The notes under the pieces: model-generated
What the model was told of the DNA's origin: nothing
The model's input: only the letters and a program-made list of their open reading frames with translations
Database searches by the model: none
In this document: positions 36,655 through 46,128 of the stretch, piece by piece
How positions within the stretch are numbered: position 1 is the first letter of the stretch
How the letters are laid out: each line of letters opens with the position of its first letter
Assembly: GCF_000347035.1 (NCBI RefSeq)
Contig: NZ_ANIJ01000015.1
Span: 62,001 to 126,000, forward strand
Origin: Leptospira sp. B5-022
GTDB taxonomy: Bacteria; Spirochaetota; Leptospiria; Leptospirales; Leptospiraceae
Direction of reading: 5' to 3'
DNA length: 64,000 nt
Program-made: the position numbers and the translations under genes

Positions 36655-37557
36655 CTAACTGGGTTTTCTGACCTTATAGATCCAATATTCGAAATGTTTT
36701 TTGATCTTTTCGGAGCCGAAATATTCTCCCAACATCTCGTATCTTCCCGCTAATCGTTTTGGGATCTTTTTTTCCGATTTAATTTTTTCTAATATAAATT
36801 GGGAAAATCCCGGAAATACGAAAGGGTCTATTCTTTCTAAGACCTCGAAATTGAATCCTACTGCGGAATATTCGGAAACGATCCCTTCCACTTTTTTAAG
36901 ATCGCGGGACATCTTTGCCATCCTCGAGATCAAATTCCGTTTGAAAGTTTCCCAATAAGAAATCTTTCGATCGGAAAATAATATTTCCGAAGATACGAAT
37001 ACTCCTCCCGGCTTTACGATCCTATAAATTTCTCGGACTAAATTATTTCGATCGGGGAAAAAATACAGACTATCCAAGGCAAGCACTACATCGAAACAAT
37101 TGTCCTCGAATTCCGCTAATGTTTCTACACTTCCTAAAATGAAATTGGGAGAACTTGTTTTTCCGTCATAACGTCTTTTTGCAAATTCAGTCTGGATCTT
37201 GGAGATATTGATCCCGTATATATTCGAAACATTTACTCCGAAAGTATTTTCCCAAATTCTAAATTGATCCCCGCATCCGAATCCCAGATCTAATAGTTTA
37301 GAATCACGATTTAAGCCGGCCAATTTTCCCAAATATTCCGCTAAATTCGCGCAAGCTGTGCCGTATTCCTTTGTGTTCTCCCAATAACCCAGATTGGCCC
37401 AGGATTCACCGTCCTCATTCAAGTAGAGATGAGAAAGATCGGTAGGAATTCCCTCTCTTCCGAAAAGTAGTCTTACCTTGGGCCAGATCTCAGTTTTAGC
37501 AGGAAAAGAAGAATGATGGCGTTGAAAAATTTCTTTTTTGAAAGGCAGATCTTCCAT
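36655..37557 (-). CDS. Class I SAM-dependent methyltransferase
   Basis: 300 residues. The SAM site is clear: LLDLGFGCGDQF (motif I) at about residue 88-99, then GINISKIQTEFAKRRY and FDVVLALDSLYFF, and the motif III region VREIYRIVKPGGVFVSSEI. A preceding segment (WANLGYWENTKEYGTACANLAEYL) has the shape of the methyltransferase 11/ubiE-like small-molecule group, with LGYW similar to sterol or fatty-acid methyltransferases. The substrate is unknown. Convergent with the FAD protein gene (4-bp gap) and divergent from the PBP gene. Confidence 0.85.
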   Translation of the reverse strand: MEDLPFKKEIFQRHHSSFPAKTEIWPKVRLLFGREGIPTDLSHLYLNEDGESWANLGYWENTKEYGTACANLAEYLGKLAGLNRDSKLLDLGFGCGDQFRIWENTFGVNVSNIYGINISKIQTEFAKRRYDGKTSSPNFILGSVETLAEFEDNCFDVVLALDSLYFFPDRNNLVREIYRIVKPGGVFVSSEILFSDRKISYWETFKRNLISRMAKMSRDLKKVEGIVSEYSAVGFNFEVLERIDPFVFPGFSQFILEKIKSEKKIPKRLAGRYEMLGEYFGSEKIKKHFEYWIYKVRKPS

Positions 37558-37768
37558 AGTTCCTTAAGTTCTTCGGTTATCCAAAGCAAAACTGTATTGG
37601 ACATAGATTTTGGAAACTGTCTACCAGAATCGCCACTTAATTGTCCGTTCTTCTCCCCTTTTAGATATGTTACTATACCGACATAAAAGAGAAGGAACCG
37701 GACAAAAATTCGTAAAAAAAGTCCTTTTCTTTCCCTAACTTACGGCGGAAAACCTACCGACGGACCTT

Positions 37769-40162
37769 ATGAACATCAAAGATCGTATCCTTGGAATTTT
37801 AGTTTCCTTCCTCCAATATTCGAAAACAAACTGGAGATCTATCCTCAAATACTCTGTTATTTCCGGAATTGTAGTCCTTTCCTTTTTGATCGGCGGATCT
37901 TACGTTGTCTGGCTCACCAAACAGGAAGAAGTCGTGCGCAATCTGGAAACTTTCCAGAGGGAAGTTTCGGACACATACGATCCGAACGAGATTAAACCGA
38001 TCCGTATCCTTGACAAAAACGGAAAATTGATCGGCGAATTCTCCCGTAGAAAATTCAGACCCATTCGTACGGACAATTTAGCGAATCATGGAAATATAAT
38101 ATGGGCATTGCTTAGTTCGGAAGATAGGGACTTTTACGAACATAGTGGTGTGAATTTTACTGCTTTACTAAGAGCTATCATAGTTAACCTAACTACCTTC
38201 CAAAGACAGGGAGGTTCCACCCTCACGCAACAATTGGCAAAACTCACTTTGGATCTAGGAGCTCGGAACGTCTTCAACAAACTTACCGAGTTTTATTGTA
38301 CATTCTATCTGGAAAGTAAGTTCGATAAGAATACGATCCTAGCAATGTACCTAAATCGTATTTTCTTAGGGGAAGGAAACACAGGAGTAGAAGAAGCTTC
38401 TCGCTATTACTTTAATAAACCTGCATACGAATTGACTCCTGCGGAAGCGGCTCTGCTTGTTGGGACAATTCCGGCTCCTTCCAATTATAATGCCGTTCGA
38501 AATCCGAAAATAGCTCTCAAAAGACAGAAAATGGTGATGACTGTAATGGGAAAAAACCAAAACCTTCATCCGAATCCGAAGTCTATCGAAAGAGATTTCG
38601 AGAAGAAAGTGGATTTGAATATCCGCAAGTTCAGATCTTTTTATGTGGTGGAAGAGACGAAGGAAGAAGGGGACAAAGTTGTAATCACTTCCGAGATCGG
38701 AAAGTACGGATTCGATAAGGATTTTACGATCAATTTGGCTCCCGATTTTAACTTCGGCATTCGCCAATTCGTGATCGAAAATTTTTCGGAGATCGACCTG
38801 GAAAGCCGCGGAATGAATGTTTATACTACTTTAGATTATGATAAACAAGAAGCGGCAGAACGCTCCCTTAGAGAAGGAATAGAGGCAGTCCGTAAAAAAC
38901 TTTCCGAAGATAAAGCGAATTATTTAAAAGCAGGCAAAACGGAAGAAGTTTCCAAACAAAATAAGATTATAGAGAACATGAACGGCAGCCTGATCTCCAT
39001 CAATCCCACAAACGGATATGTGGAAGCGATGGTCGGTAGTTACAAAATTTCTAATATATTTAGATTAAACCGCGCCGTTTCCGCCGTTAGACAACCCGGA
39101 TCGGTAATCAAGGGACTCGTATATCTGATGGCATTCGAAAAAAGGATCGCCACTCCGACTTCTATCGTTGTGGATGAGCCGATCAAGATCAGAGGTTATG
39201 CTCCTAAAAACTGGTATAAGGGTCACAGAGGAGCAATGCAGGTCCGAACCGCTTTCGCTCAATCGGTGAATACGATCGCGGTTAAGTTTATGGATGAGAT
39301 CGGCGTCGGCGATTTTATCCATACTTTAGGGAAAATTTTGGACTTAGATAGTTCCGAGTTGAGTAGAAGGTTCCAACACAATCTTACATTAGCGCTCGGT
39401 TCCGGAGAATTATCTCCTAAAGAATTGGCAACCGTTTATGCAACAATCGCCAATAACGGTAAAAAAGTAAAACCTGTGGAAATCCTAAGGATCACAGACT
39501 TCGAAGGATCCGAACTTTATATGAATAGTCTTCCGGATCCTAGGGAAGCGGAACAAATTTTAGATCCTGTAGCCTGTGCCATGACATTAAACTTATTAGA
39601 AGCGGTCGTATCGGAAGAAGGTACACTCAAGATCGCATTAAAGGACGGAGAAAAATTCCCGCTCGGAGGAAAAACAGGAACTGTTCAATCTCCGAAAGAA
39701 GCGCAAAAACGTTGGGGTTCTAGAAAAGGAGTACGGGACGTTTGGTTTGCCGGGGTAAATCCGAATTTAGTCACTGCAGTCTGGGTGGGTAATGACTTAG
39801 GCGCACCTTTCCCAGGTTCCGGTTCAGGCACAAGCGGTTCCATTTGGTTTAGATATGTTTCTCACGTTGCTAGAACATTAGGTTTTAGTGATAGTCTAAT
39901 CACTCCATTTAACGGAGATTATGTGAAAGTGGATATCTGCGCGGAAACAGGCGGACTTCTTTCCAACGAGGCGGAATGTAAACATCCTCTATATGGACAG
40001 TATTATTACGTAGGAGATCAACCGGGAGGCGGCGCAACTACCCCTACGGTCACACAAACTGAAGGAACTGCTTCCACAAACGGTTCCGATGAAGCGCTTT
40101 CCGGAGAAGACGCGGTAGAATTAGAACTTCCTGAAATTAAGGAAGATCCGAACGACGATTAG
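37769..40162 (+). CDS. mrcA: Class A penicillin-binding protein (PBP1A-type, bifunctional)
   Basis: 797 residues; cytoplasmic tail and one membrane anchor (about 28-50), then a GT51 transglycosylase with catalytic Glu118 in LLSSEDRDFYEH and QGGSTLTQQLAK, and a transpeptidase with Ser445-x2-Lys448 (GSVIK), Ser499-x-Asn501 (SVN) and Lys635-Thr-Gly (KTG). It polymerises lipid II and cross-links peptidoglycan in the periplasm. The extra C-terminal tail (about 740-797) is acidic and low-complexity. The last 26 bases overlap the end of the convergent solute-binding lipoprotein gene. Neighbouring envelope genes (msbA, lpxK) fit a cell-wall/outer-membrane block. The symbol follows the E. coli name; ponA is also used. 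Confidence 0.95.
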   Translation: MNIKDRILGILVSFLQYSKTNWRSILKYSVISGIVVLSFLIGGSYVVWLTKQEEVVRNLETFQREVSDTYDPNEIKPIRILDKNGKLIGEFSRRKFRPIRTDNLANHGNIIWALLSSEDRDFYEHSGVNFTALLRAIIVNLTTFQRQGGSTLTQQLAKLTLDLGARNVFNKLTEFYCTFYLESKFDKNTILAMYLNRIFLGEGNTGVEEASRYYFNKPAYELTPAEAALLVGTIPAPSNYNAVRNPKIALKRQKMVMTVMGKNQNLHPNPKSIERDFEKKVDLNIRKFRSFYVVEETKEEGDKVVITSEIGKYGFDKDFTINLAPDFNFGIRQFVIENFSEIDLESRGMNVYTTLDYDKQEAAERSLREGIEAVRKKLSEDKANYLKAGKTEEVSKQNKIIENMNGSLISINPTNGYVEAMVGSYKISNIFRLNRAVSAVRQPGSVIKGLVYLMAFEKRIATPTSIVVDEPIKIRGYAPKNWYKGHRGAMQVRTAFAQSVNTIAVKFMDEIGVGDFIHTLGKILDLDSSELSRRFQHNLTLALGSGELSPKELATVYATIANNGKKVKPVEILRITDFEGSELYMNSLPDPREAEQILDPVACAMTLNLLEAVVSEEGTLKIALKDGEKFPLGGKTGTVQSPKEAQKRWGSRKGVRDVWFAGVNPNLVTAVWVGNDLGAPFPGSGSGTSGSIWFRYVSHVARTLGFSDSLITPFNGDYVKVDICAETGGLLSNEAECKHPLYGQYYYVGDQPGGGATTPTVTQTEGTASTNGSDEALSGEDAVELELPEIKEDPNDD

Positions 40163-41633
40163 GAACTTTTTGTAAACGGTCCCCGATCAGATACAACTCA
40201 TAAGGGGACCATAAAAAGATCCAAGGAGCATCTTCCGCTAAAATGGAGAATGCTTCTTGTATCTTTGGACTTATATCCGTTTTGTCCGTGGATCTGATCT
40301 CCTGGAAAATTTTTTCCATTTTCGGGTTAGAGTAGAAGGCTCGATTTCCTCCGTTCCCGAATCGATCTCCCGCAAACAACGGATCCAAAAATGCGAACGG
40401 TCCCGGAAGATCCGCATACCAAAACAATAACGTTAGGTCTCCTTTACCTTCTCCATTCTCTTTATATAATGCCGCCTTTTCCATAGGAAGGATCTTGATC
40501 TTCAATCCTAAATCCTTTAGATTTTGAACGATTGCAGCTCCGTTTGCTTGGTTTTCTTCGTCTCCTCTCATCCTAAATTCCAGTTCTCTTTCTAAAATTT
40601 TAGGATAACATACGGACTTAGAAAGTAATTCTTTTGCTTTTGTTAGATCATAAGGATAAATTTCTTCGGAAGAAGTCCAGGTTTCCGAAATCGATTTTGG
40701 AAATGGGCCTACGGCAACTTCTCCTTTTCCTTCCAATAGAACACGGATGATCGTTCGCTTATCCACGGAGTAATTTAATGCTTTTCTAAAGTTCTTATCG
40801 AAACAAGGCCCTTTAGCGTTGATCGCAACATATTGTACACCTCCCCCTTTTCGGATGGAGATATGATCTTCTTTTACTAACGAGTTTTGGAGAAGAAACA
40901 CAGGCAATTTCATTAGATCCAATTCGTCTTTGAAATATAAATACAATCCAGTGCTTGCTTGTGGAAGAACGCGAAATAATATTTCAGAGCCTAGATCGTT
41001 GGAATGATTTGCAACTAATCTAAGATAATTATTCCTTTTCCATTCTACTAATTTAAAATCCCCACAAGGCAATTCGGGTGAACCGCAATAGATCCAAGCC
41101 TGGGGCAAAGAAAGTTTTTCTAAAGTTTCCCTAAGTCCGCCTTCGAAATAAATTTCCAAACTGGAATCCGAGAGGACCTTTCCGCCTTTTAAAAAAGAAT
41201 ATGTGCTTTTTCTTGGTCCTGGGGTATTTCTCAATCTTTCCAAAGATCCTAAAATCGTTTCCGTACTAACGTTCGATTTCAGATCGTTACGGATCTCCAT
41301 GATCAATTTTCTGATATTGGGAGAAGAGCCTTCTGCGAGCTTGTATGATCTTACTAAGGACGGGATGACCTTACCTTCTACGTTTATATCGAAAAGTTTT
41401 GGGTAAATATATTTTAGAACAATTCTGGAAGATAGGTCCGTAGATCGGATCGGATCCAAAGAGATCGGATCGGAAGGTAGCGAAAATACCAGTTTTTCGG
41501 GACTTCTCTCCTCTTTTCCGCAATCATAAAAAAGAAGGGACAAAAGAAGGAAAGCCAGAGAAAAGGTAAGAGTCGGTTTCGGTCCGGCTTGAAACAGGGA
41601 CGAGACCGAGTCTAGAAATCTAGGATAAAACAT
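40137..41633 (-). CDS. Extracellular solute-binding lipoprotein (family 5)
   Basis: 498 residues. A hydrophobic stretch ends in the lipobox LLFYDC, lipidating Cys38; the 20 residues before are long for a signal peptide but no better start is visible. The pattern LVFSLPSDPISLDPIRSTDL is the SBP_bac_5 N-terminal signature (OppA/DppA type), followed by CFDKNFRKALNYSVDKRTII, AKELLSKSVCY and the end LPNRRSDL. It would capture a peptide or other ligand for an ABC importer, but no permease or ATPase genes adjoin, so it may be an orphan receptor or serve a distant transporter. The divergent start of msbA is only 9 bp away, so the two promoters overlap each other's coding sequence. Confidence 0.88.
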   Translation of the reverse strand: MFYPRFLDSVSSLFQAGPKPTLTFSLAFLLLSLLFYDCGKEERSPEKLVFSLPSDPISLDPIRSTDLSSRIVLKYIYPKLFDINVEGKVIPSLVRSYKLAEGSSPNIRKLIMEIRNDLKSNVSTETILGSLERLRNTPGPRKSTYSFLKGGKVLSDSSLEIYFEGGLRETLEKLSLPQAWIYCGSPELPCGDFKLVEWKRNNYLRLVANHSNDLGSEILFRVLPQASTGLYLYFKDELDLMKLPVFLLQNSLVKEDHISIRKGGGVQYVAINAKGPCFDKNFRKALNYSVDKRTIIRVLLEGKGEVAVGPFPKSISETWTSSEEIYPYDLTKAKELLSKSVCYPKILERELEFRMRGDEENQANGAAIVQNLKDLGLKIKILPMEKAALYKENGEGKGDLTLLFWYADLPGPFAFLDPLFAGDRFGNGGNRAFYSNPKMEKIFQEIRSTDKTDISPKIQEAFSILAEDAPWIFLWSPYELYLIGDRLQKVPNRRSDLP

Positions 41634-41642
41634 TCCGGACCT

Positions 41643-43526
41643 ATGAACGTCTATAGACGCCTCTTGGGGTATTCCTTCAAGTATAAATACAGATTAATCA
41701 CCGGGGTCGTACTATCCTTTTTTGTGTCCATACTCAATGGAGCCTCTCTCACTAGTGTTATTCCGATATTCAACGCGATCGGAAAAGGCGGAAAAGCCGA
41801 CTTCCAAATTTCACTCACCAAAAAAGAAAGTATCGCACTAAAAGATAGGGAAGAGGGAAAAGAATTAGAAGCCATCCAAAAGATAGAGGCCCTATCCGCA
41901 GATATTAAGATCAAAACCAACTATTATCTGACTACTCTTCCGAAAGACCAGCTCGTTTTACTTTTTTGTTTATTCATCTTTCCCATCTATCTGGCAAAAC
42001 TTTTATTCTTAACAGGCGCTGTCTATTGCATCAACTCCGGAGGATATCTAGCCGTCAGAGATCTTCGTTTAGAACTTTATTCTAAAGCTCAAGAACTTCC
42101 GCTCAACCATTTCGTACAAGAGAAGACCGGGATCTTTATGAGCCGCATCGTAAACGATGTGGAAGTCTTGGCCAAGCTGATCAGTTCGGATCTGAAAGAT
42201 GCGATCGTGGATTTTTTCTACATACTCACACATTTACTTATTCTCCTTTTCTTAAGTTGGGAAATGTTTATCGCCGTTCTGGTTGTGGTCCCATTGATCA
42301 TGGGCCCTGTGACCTCCTTTGCCGATCGGATCAGAAAAGCGACGCGTAACCAACAGGAAAGATTATCAGCGTTAAACGGTCATTTACAGGAAGTCATCTC
42401 GGGTATACGTGTTATACGCGCATTCTCCATGGAAAAAACGGAAGCGGGAAGATTCTGGGACATCAATAACGATCTTTCCGAAAAAACGTTCAAAGGGCAT
42501 TTTTATCATCAGATCGGTCCGTCTTTAGTGGAACTTTCCAGCTCGATCGTTGCAGTGATATTTTTGGCTTTCGGCGCTTATTTGATCGAACTGGAAAAGC
42601 TGACCTTAGGTCATTTTATGATCTTCTTCTTAACTTTGGTATTTTTGACCAGACCTTTTAAGCAGATGGGAATGTTATCCAATTCCATCCAAAGTGCGGT
42701 TGCGGCAGGGACCAGAGTTTTCGAAATGTTGGATAGCGAAACGGATGTAAAAAATTCTCCGAATCCTATCTATCCTAAAAAACTTTCCAAAGAATTAAAA
42801 TTCGATTCGGTAGGTTATACCTATCCCGGAGCAAAAAGTCCTGCATTGTCCGACTTAAATCTTTCCATCCAAAAAGGATCCACGATTGCGTTAGTCGGCT
42901 CTTCCGGGGCCGGAAAATCCACTTTGGTAGATCTTGTACCGCGATTGATCGATCCGACCGAAGGCTCCATTACCTGGGATGGAATGGATCTTAGGAATTT
43001 AGACCTGGCTTCTTTAAGAAAAAAGATCTCCATCGTGAACCAACAGGTATTCTTATTTAACGGAAGCATCCGAGAAAATATCTGCTATGGAACGGAGAAT
43101 GTTACGGAAGAAAGAATGAGAGAAGTTGCAGAACTCGCCTTCGCGACCGAGTTTATCCTTTCTTTCGAAGACGGCTTCGATACCATAGTGGGAGAAAGAG
43201 GAGTCATGTTATCCGGAGGCCAAAGGCAAAGGATCTCCATCGCAAGAGCATTATTGAATAATCCTGAAATCCTGATCTTGGACGAGGCCACTTCCGCGTT
43301 AGACACCGAATCGGAAAGAGTGGTCCAACAAGCGCTTGAATCCTTATACAAAAATAGAACCGTCATCATTATCGCTCATAGACTCTCCACAGTTCAGATC
43401 GCAGATACTATTTTTACTATGGAAGGTGGAAAAGTGGTAGAATCAGGATCTCACTCGGAATTGATCCGCCTGGACGGAAAGTATAAGAAATTGTACGAGA
43501 TGCAGTTCGCAGAATCTCCGGTTTAA
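41643..43526 (+). CDS. msbA: MsbA-type lipid A/ABC exporter
   Basis: 627 residues: a six-span transmembrane domain (about 1-350) and a C-terminal ATPase. Walker A is SSGAGKST near residues 419-426, the signature LSGGQRQR and Walker B ILILDEATSALD follow, then the H-loop IIAHRLSTVQ. In the lipid A pathway it flips the core-lipid A across the inner membrane. The gene lies 11 bases upstream of lpxK, the same order as in many Gram-negatives, which supports the msbA call over other ABC exporters. The first periplasmic loop (about 50-100) is roughly 40 residues longer than in E. coli MsbA and is rich in Lys and Glu, an apparent lineage-specific insertion. Promoter is squeezed against the divergent lipoprotein start. 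Confidence 0.9.
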   Translation: MNVYRRLLGYSFKYKYRLITGVVLSFFVSILNGASLTSVIPIFNAIGKGGKADFQISLTKKESIALKDREEGKELEAIQKIEALSADIKIKTNYYLTTLPKDQLVLLFCLFIFPIYLAKLLFLTGAVYCINSGGYLAVRDLRLELYSKAQELPLNHFVQEKTGIFMSRIVNDVEVLAKLISSDLKDAIVDFFYILTHLLILLFLSWEMFIAVLVVVPLIMGPVTSFADRIRKATRNQQERLSALNGHLQEVISGIRVIRAFSMEKTEAGRFWDINNDLSEKTFKGHFYHQIGPSLVELSSSIVAVIFLAFGAYLIELEKLTLGHFMIFFLTLVFLTRPFKQMGMLSNSIQSAVAAGTRVFEMLDSETDVKNSPNPIYPKKLSKELKFDSVGYTYPGAKSPALSDLNLSIQKGSTIALVGSSGAGKSTLVDLVPRLIDPTEGSITWDGMDLRNLDLASLRKKISIVNQQVFLFNGSIRENICYGTENVTEERMREVAELAFATEFILSFEDGFDTIVGERGVMLSGGQRQRISIARALLNNPEILILDEATSALDTESERVVQQALESLYKNRTVIIIAHRLSTVQIADTIFTMEGGKVVESGSHSELIRLDGKYKKLYEMQFAESPV

Positions 43527-43537
43527 GAAAAAAGAAT

Positions 43538-44581
43538 ATGATTTCTTTTGGGAAGATCCTCTTTTTTCCGATCTTATTTTTACTCAGCCTGGTTTATAGG
43601 ATCTTATTTTTTTTTGATAGAAGTTTTAAGAAAAAAAGGACTCTCTCTTCTTCCATAACGATTAGTATCGGGAATTTTAGCGTGGGTGGAACAGGCAAAA
43701 CACCTTTTACACTTCATCTAGCAAAATTACTCCATTCTAATTTTCCGAAAATCCGAATCGTGATCTTAAGCAGAGGATACGGTTCTTCCGGAAAGGGAAC
43801 CCGAAGAGTCACTAATAATTCTCTTCCGTCCGACGTGGGGGACGAACCTCTTCTATTAAAAAAGAATCTTCCTTTTGTAGAAGTGTATGTGGGAAGTAAC
43901 AGATTCGACTCTTACCAACAATACAGATCTGAAAACAAAATCCCGAACGATCAAAAGGTATTTGTATTACTGGATGACGGATTCCAACACCATGCTTTAC
44001 AGAGGGACTTAGATTTGGTTTTATTGGACTGTACCAATCTTTCCAAAATGGAATTCTTACTTCCTCTAGGTTTATTAAGGGAATCTTATCATTCGGTATC
44101 TAGGGCAAATTTTTTAGTAGCATCCAAGTATTCGGAAGAATTGGAAAGTTCCCTTTCGAATTGGATCCGAAAATACAAACCTTCTCGAACCTTAAGATTT
44201 AGATTTTCGCCCCAAATATTAGTTCCACTTTCCCCGGGATCATCCGAGCGATCCGTCAGGGATTTGACCGGAAAATCCGTATTTGGCTTTGCAGGTTTAG
44301 GAAATCCAGGCTCGTTCTTTTCTTCCTTACAAAATCAAAATCCTTCCGAGCTAAAAACCAAATCCTATCCGGATCATTATTCTTATACAAAGGACGATAT
44401 AACCCGGATCTCGGAGAACACTTCCAACCAAAATTACATTGTCTGCACGGAAAAAGACGGAGTAAAGATCTCTTCACTCATAGGGACCGATAAAAATTTT
44501 TCAAAATGGTTTTATCTTAAATTAGAAACCGTTCTGGAAAACGAATCCGAATTGATAAGCTCGGTCCGCAGTTTCATCTAA
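43538..44581 (+). CDS. lpxK: Tetraacyldisaccharide 4'-kinase
   Basis: 347 residues. It phosphorylates the 4' position of the lipid A disaccharide on the inner face of the membrane. An N-terminal hydrophobic anchor (about 5-25, ILFFPILFLLSLVYRIL) precedes ITISIGNFSVGGTGKTPF with the P-loop GGTGKT, then VILSRGYGSSGKGT, SDVGDEPLLLKK, and the LpxK signature VLLDDGFQHHALQRDLDLVLLD. The C-terminal PSYPDH-like segment (TKSYPDHYSYTKDD) and CTEKDGVKI complete the family pattern. It is in operon with msbA (11-bp gap). Confidence 0.95.
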   Translation: MISFGKILFFPILFLLSLVYRILFFFDRSFKKKRTLSSSITISIGNFSVGGTGKTPFTLHLAKLLHSNFPKIRIVILSRGYGSSGKGTRRVTNNSLPSDVGDEPLLLKKNLPFVEVYVGSNRFDSYQQYRSENKIPNDQKVFVLLDDGFQHHALQRDLDLVLLDCTNLSKMEFLLPLGLLRESYHSVSRANFLVASKYSEELESSLSNWIRKYKPSRTLRFRFSPQILVPLSPGSSERSVRDLTGKSVFGFAGLGNPGSFFSSLQNQNPSELKTKSYPDHYSYTKDDITRISENTSNQNYIVCTEKDGVKISSLIGTDKNFSKWFYLKLETVLENESELISSVRSFI

Positions 44582-44711
44582 CTAGCTAAAAAGACTTTCT
44601 CTTTTCCTTAAAAATAGTCTAATCCTCACTCTTTCTTGTTTACAGGTAGGAATATAGCGAATAGAAATAAATTTTTTATTAATATCCGAAACTGTTAATG
44701 AAGAAGGTTGA

Positions 44712-45986
44712 ATGAAGTCCAAGTTCCTATTTCTATTCTTATTATTCCTGCCTGTAGTCCTATTTGCCGAGGCCCAAGCCGTATATTTACGTAGCGGCCA
44801 AATATTACATGGAGATGTCGTCAACCAAACCGCAACCTATATCGATCTGAAATTACAAAACGGGGAAACGAAACGTATCCAAAAGGAGAATATCTTAAGG
44901 ATCTCTTATAGAGAACCGCAAAAGGAAGAACCTAAAAAGACCGAACCGGTAACTGCCGTGGAAAAACAAGAGCCCAAAAAGGAAGAACCGGCTATCGTCT
45001 TTCCTCCCTCGATCGTGAAAGTAGCCAAAAGAGCGGTTAGAAATCCATTAGAAAGACATTATGTAGATATTTATTTAGGTGTTGGAAGCGGAACCTTCTC
45101 CCCCCAAACCGTAGATTTTTACTATAAATATCAGAACATAAGAAGTTTATTCATCGATGCGACCCCTTTTTATTTAGCCGGAAGCCCGAACCGTACTGCG
45201 GGCACATCCGTATCAGCGGGGATCAATTATAAATTCAAAAAATTCTCCTTAGAAGCAGGGGGAATGGAAATAAATACTTCCACAAGTTCCAAAAACCTAG
45301 GACCGGAAGGAGATCCGATCGTGGTTTATGGATCTTATCCCGAACAAATGAAGGCGGCTTTTTTTAAAGGATCTTATTCCGCGCTCTCGAGGTCCAATTT
45401 CGAGTTGTATCCGAGTATAGGTTATATCCGAACTTGGAATAGAACCAAAGATTCACATTCACAGGTATTTCAGCCGGATAGCGTGGGTGGAAAATCCAAT
45501 TTCCAAGCTTCTGAAAGTTTGATCGGGACATCCGTTGGAATCGGTTTTGCTTATTTGTTCGGTTCTAAATTCGAGGTACGGCCTGAATTCGAAACCTTAA
45601 CGATGAAAGGTTCCCAGTCGATCCACCAGGATTATACCGCTATATTTTTAGCGCCCCCTTTCACCCTCTTTGTACTTCCTGCGGACTATAGTTTTGATTG
45701 GAAGGCAAAAGGAACTCACACTTCATTAAAGCTGAGTTATTTTTGGAAAATGGGGATCGGTTTTTTTATAAAATATGATTCTTATCAATGGAAATATTCC
45801 CTACAAGACGGAAGTTTTCCGATCACACTTTCTCTGGATTCCGATCCTCCTACTTTGTCGGAACTTGTAAGTTGGAATTTCAGCCAGAAGTTACTTGCGC
45901 AAACTATAAATGCCACAGGTAAGGCGACTTCGATACAATTCGGAGTTTCTAAAACCCTGAACTTCGGACCCGAAGAAAATTATTAA
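44712..45986 (+). CDS. Outer-membrane barrel protein, tandem paralogue 1
   Basis: 424 residues, first of three related genes in a row. Signal peptide 1-19. Residues about 22-72 (AVYLRSGQILHGDVVNQTAT, then YIDLKLQNGETKRIQKENIL) form a small beta domain shared by all three; it resembles the IxLKDGRxxxGxV folds found in many exported proteins. A Glu/Lys/Pro linker (about 75-100) leads to a barrel-like region with alternating aromatic strands (VDIYLGVGSGTF ... VGIGFAYLFGSKFEVRPEFETL) ending in SIQFGVSKTLNFGPEENY. Likely an outer-membrane pore or adhesin; function unknown. Confidence 0.78.
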   Translation: MKSKFLFLFLLFLPVVLFAEAQAVYLRSGQILHGDVVNQTATYIDLKLQNGETKRIQKENILRISYREPQKEEPKKTEPVTAVEKQEPKKEEPAIVFPPSIVKVAKRAVRNPLERHYVDIYLGVGSGTFSPQTVDFYYKYQNIRSLFIDATPFYLAGSPNRTAGTSVSAGINYKFKKFSLEAGGMEINTSTSSKNLGPEGDPIVVYGSYPEQMKAAFFKGSYSALSRSNFELYPSIGYIRTWNRTKDSHSQVFQPDSVGGKSNFQASESLIGTSVGIGFAYLFGSKFEVRPEFETLTMKGSQSIHQDYTAIFLAPPFTLFVLPADYSFDWKAKGTHTSLKLSYFWKMGIGFFIKYDSYQWKYSLQDGSFPITLSLDSDPPTLSELVSWNFSQKLLAQTINATGKATSIQFGVSKTLNFGPEENY

Positions 45987-46128
45987 CCGAAGAGCAATTT
46001 CACTATGTAGTATTTGTTATAAGATAACCGCTCTTAGATTTCGGAGCTGTCAATTTATTGCTTGAATCTTGTCTTCATCTCAAGGATTCTTTCCCAGAGT
46101 TCAAGTGGTAAGTGAGATCGGATCCGGG

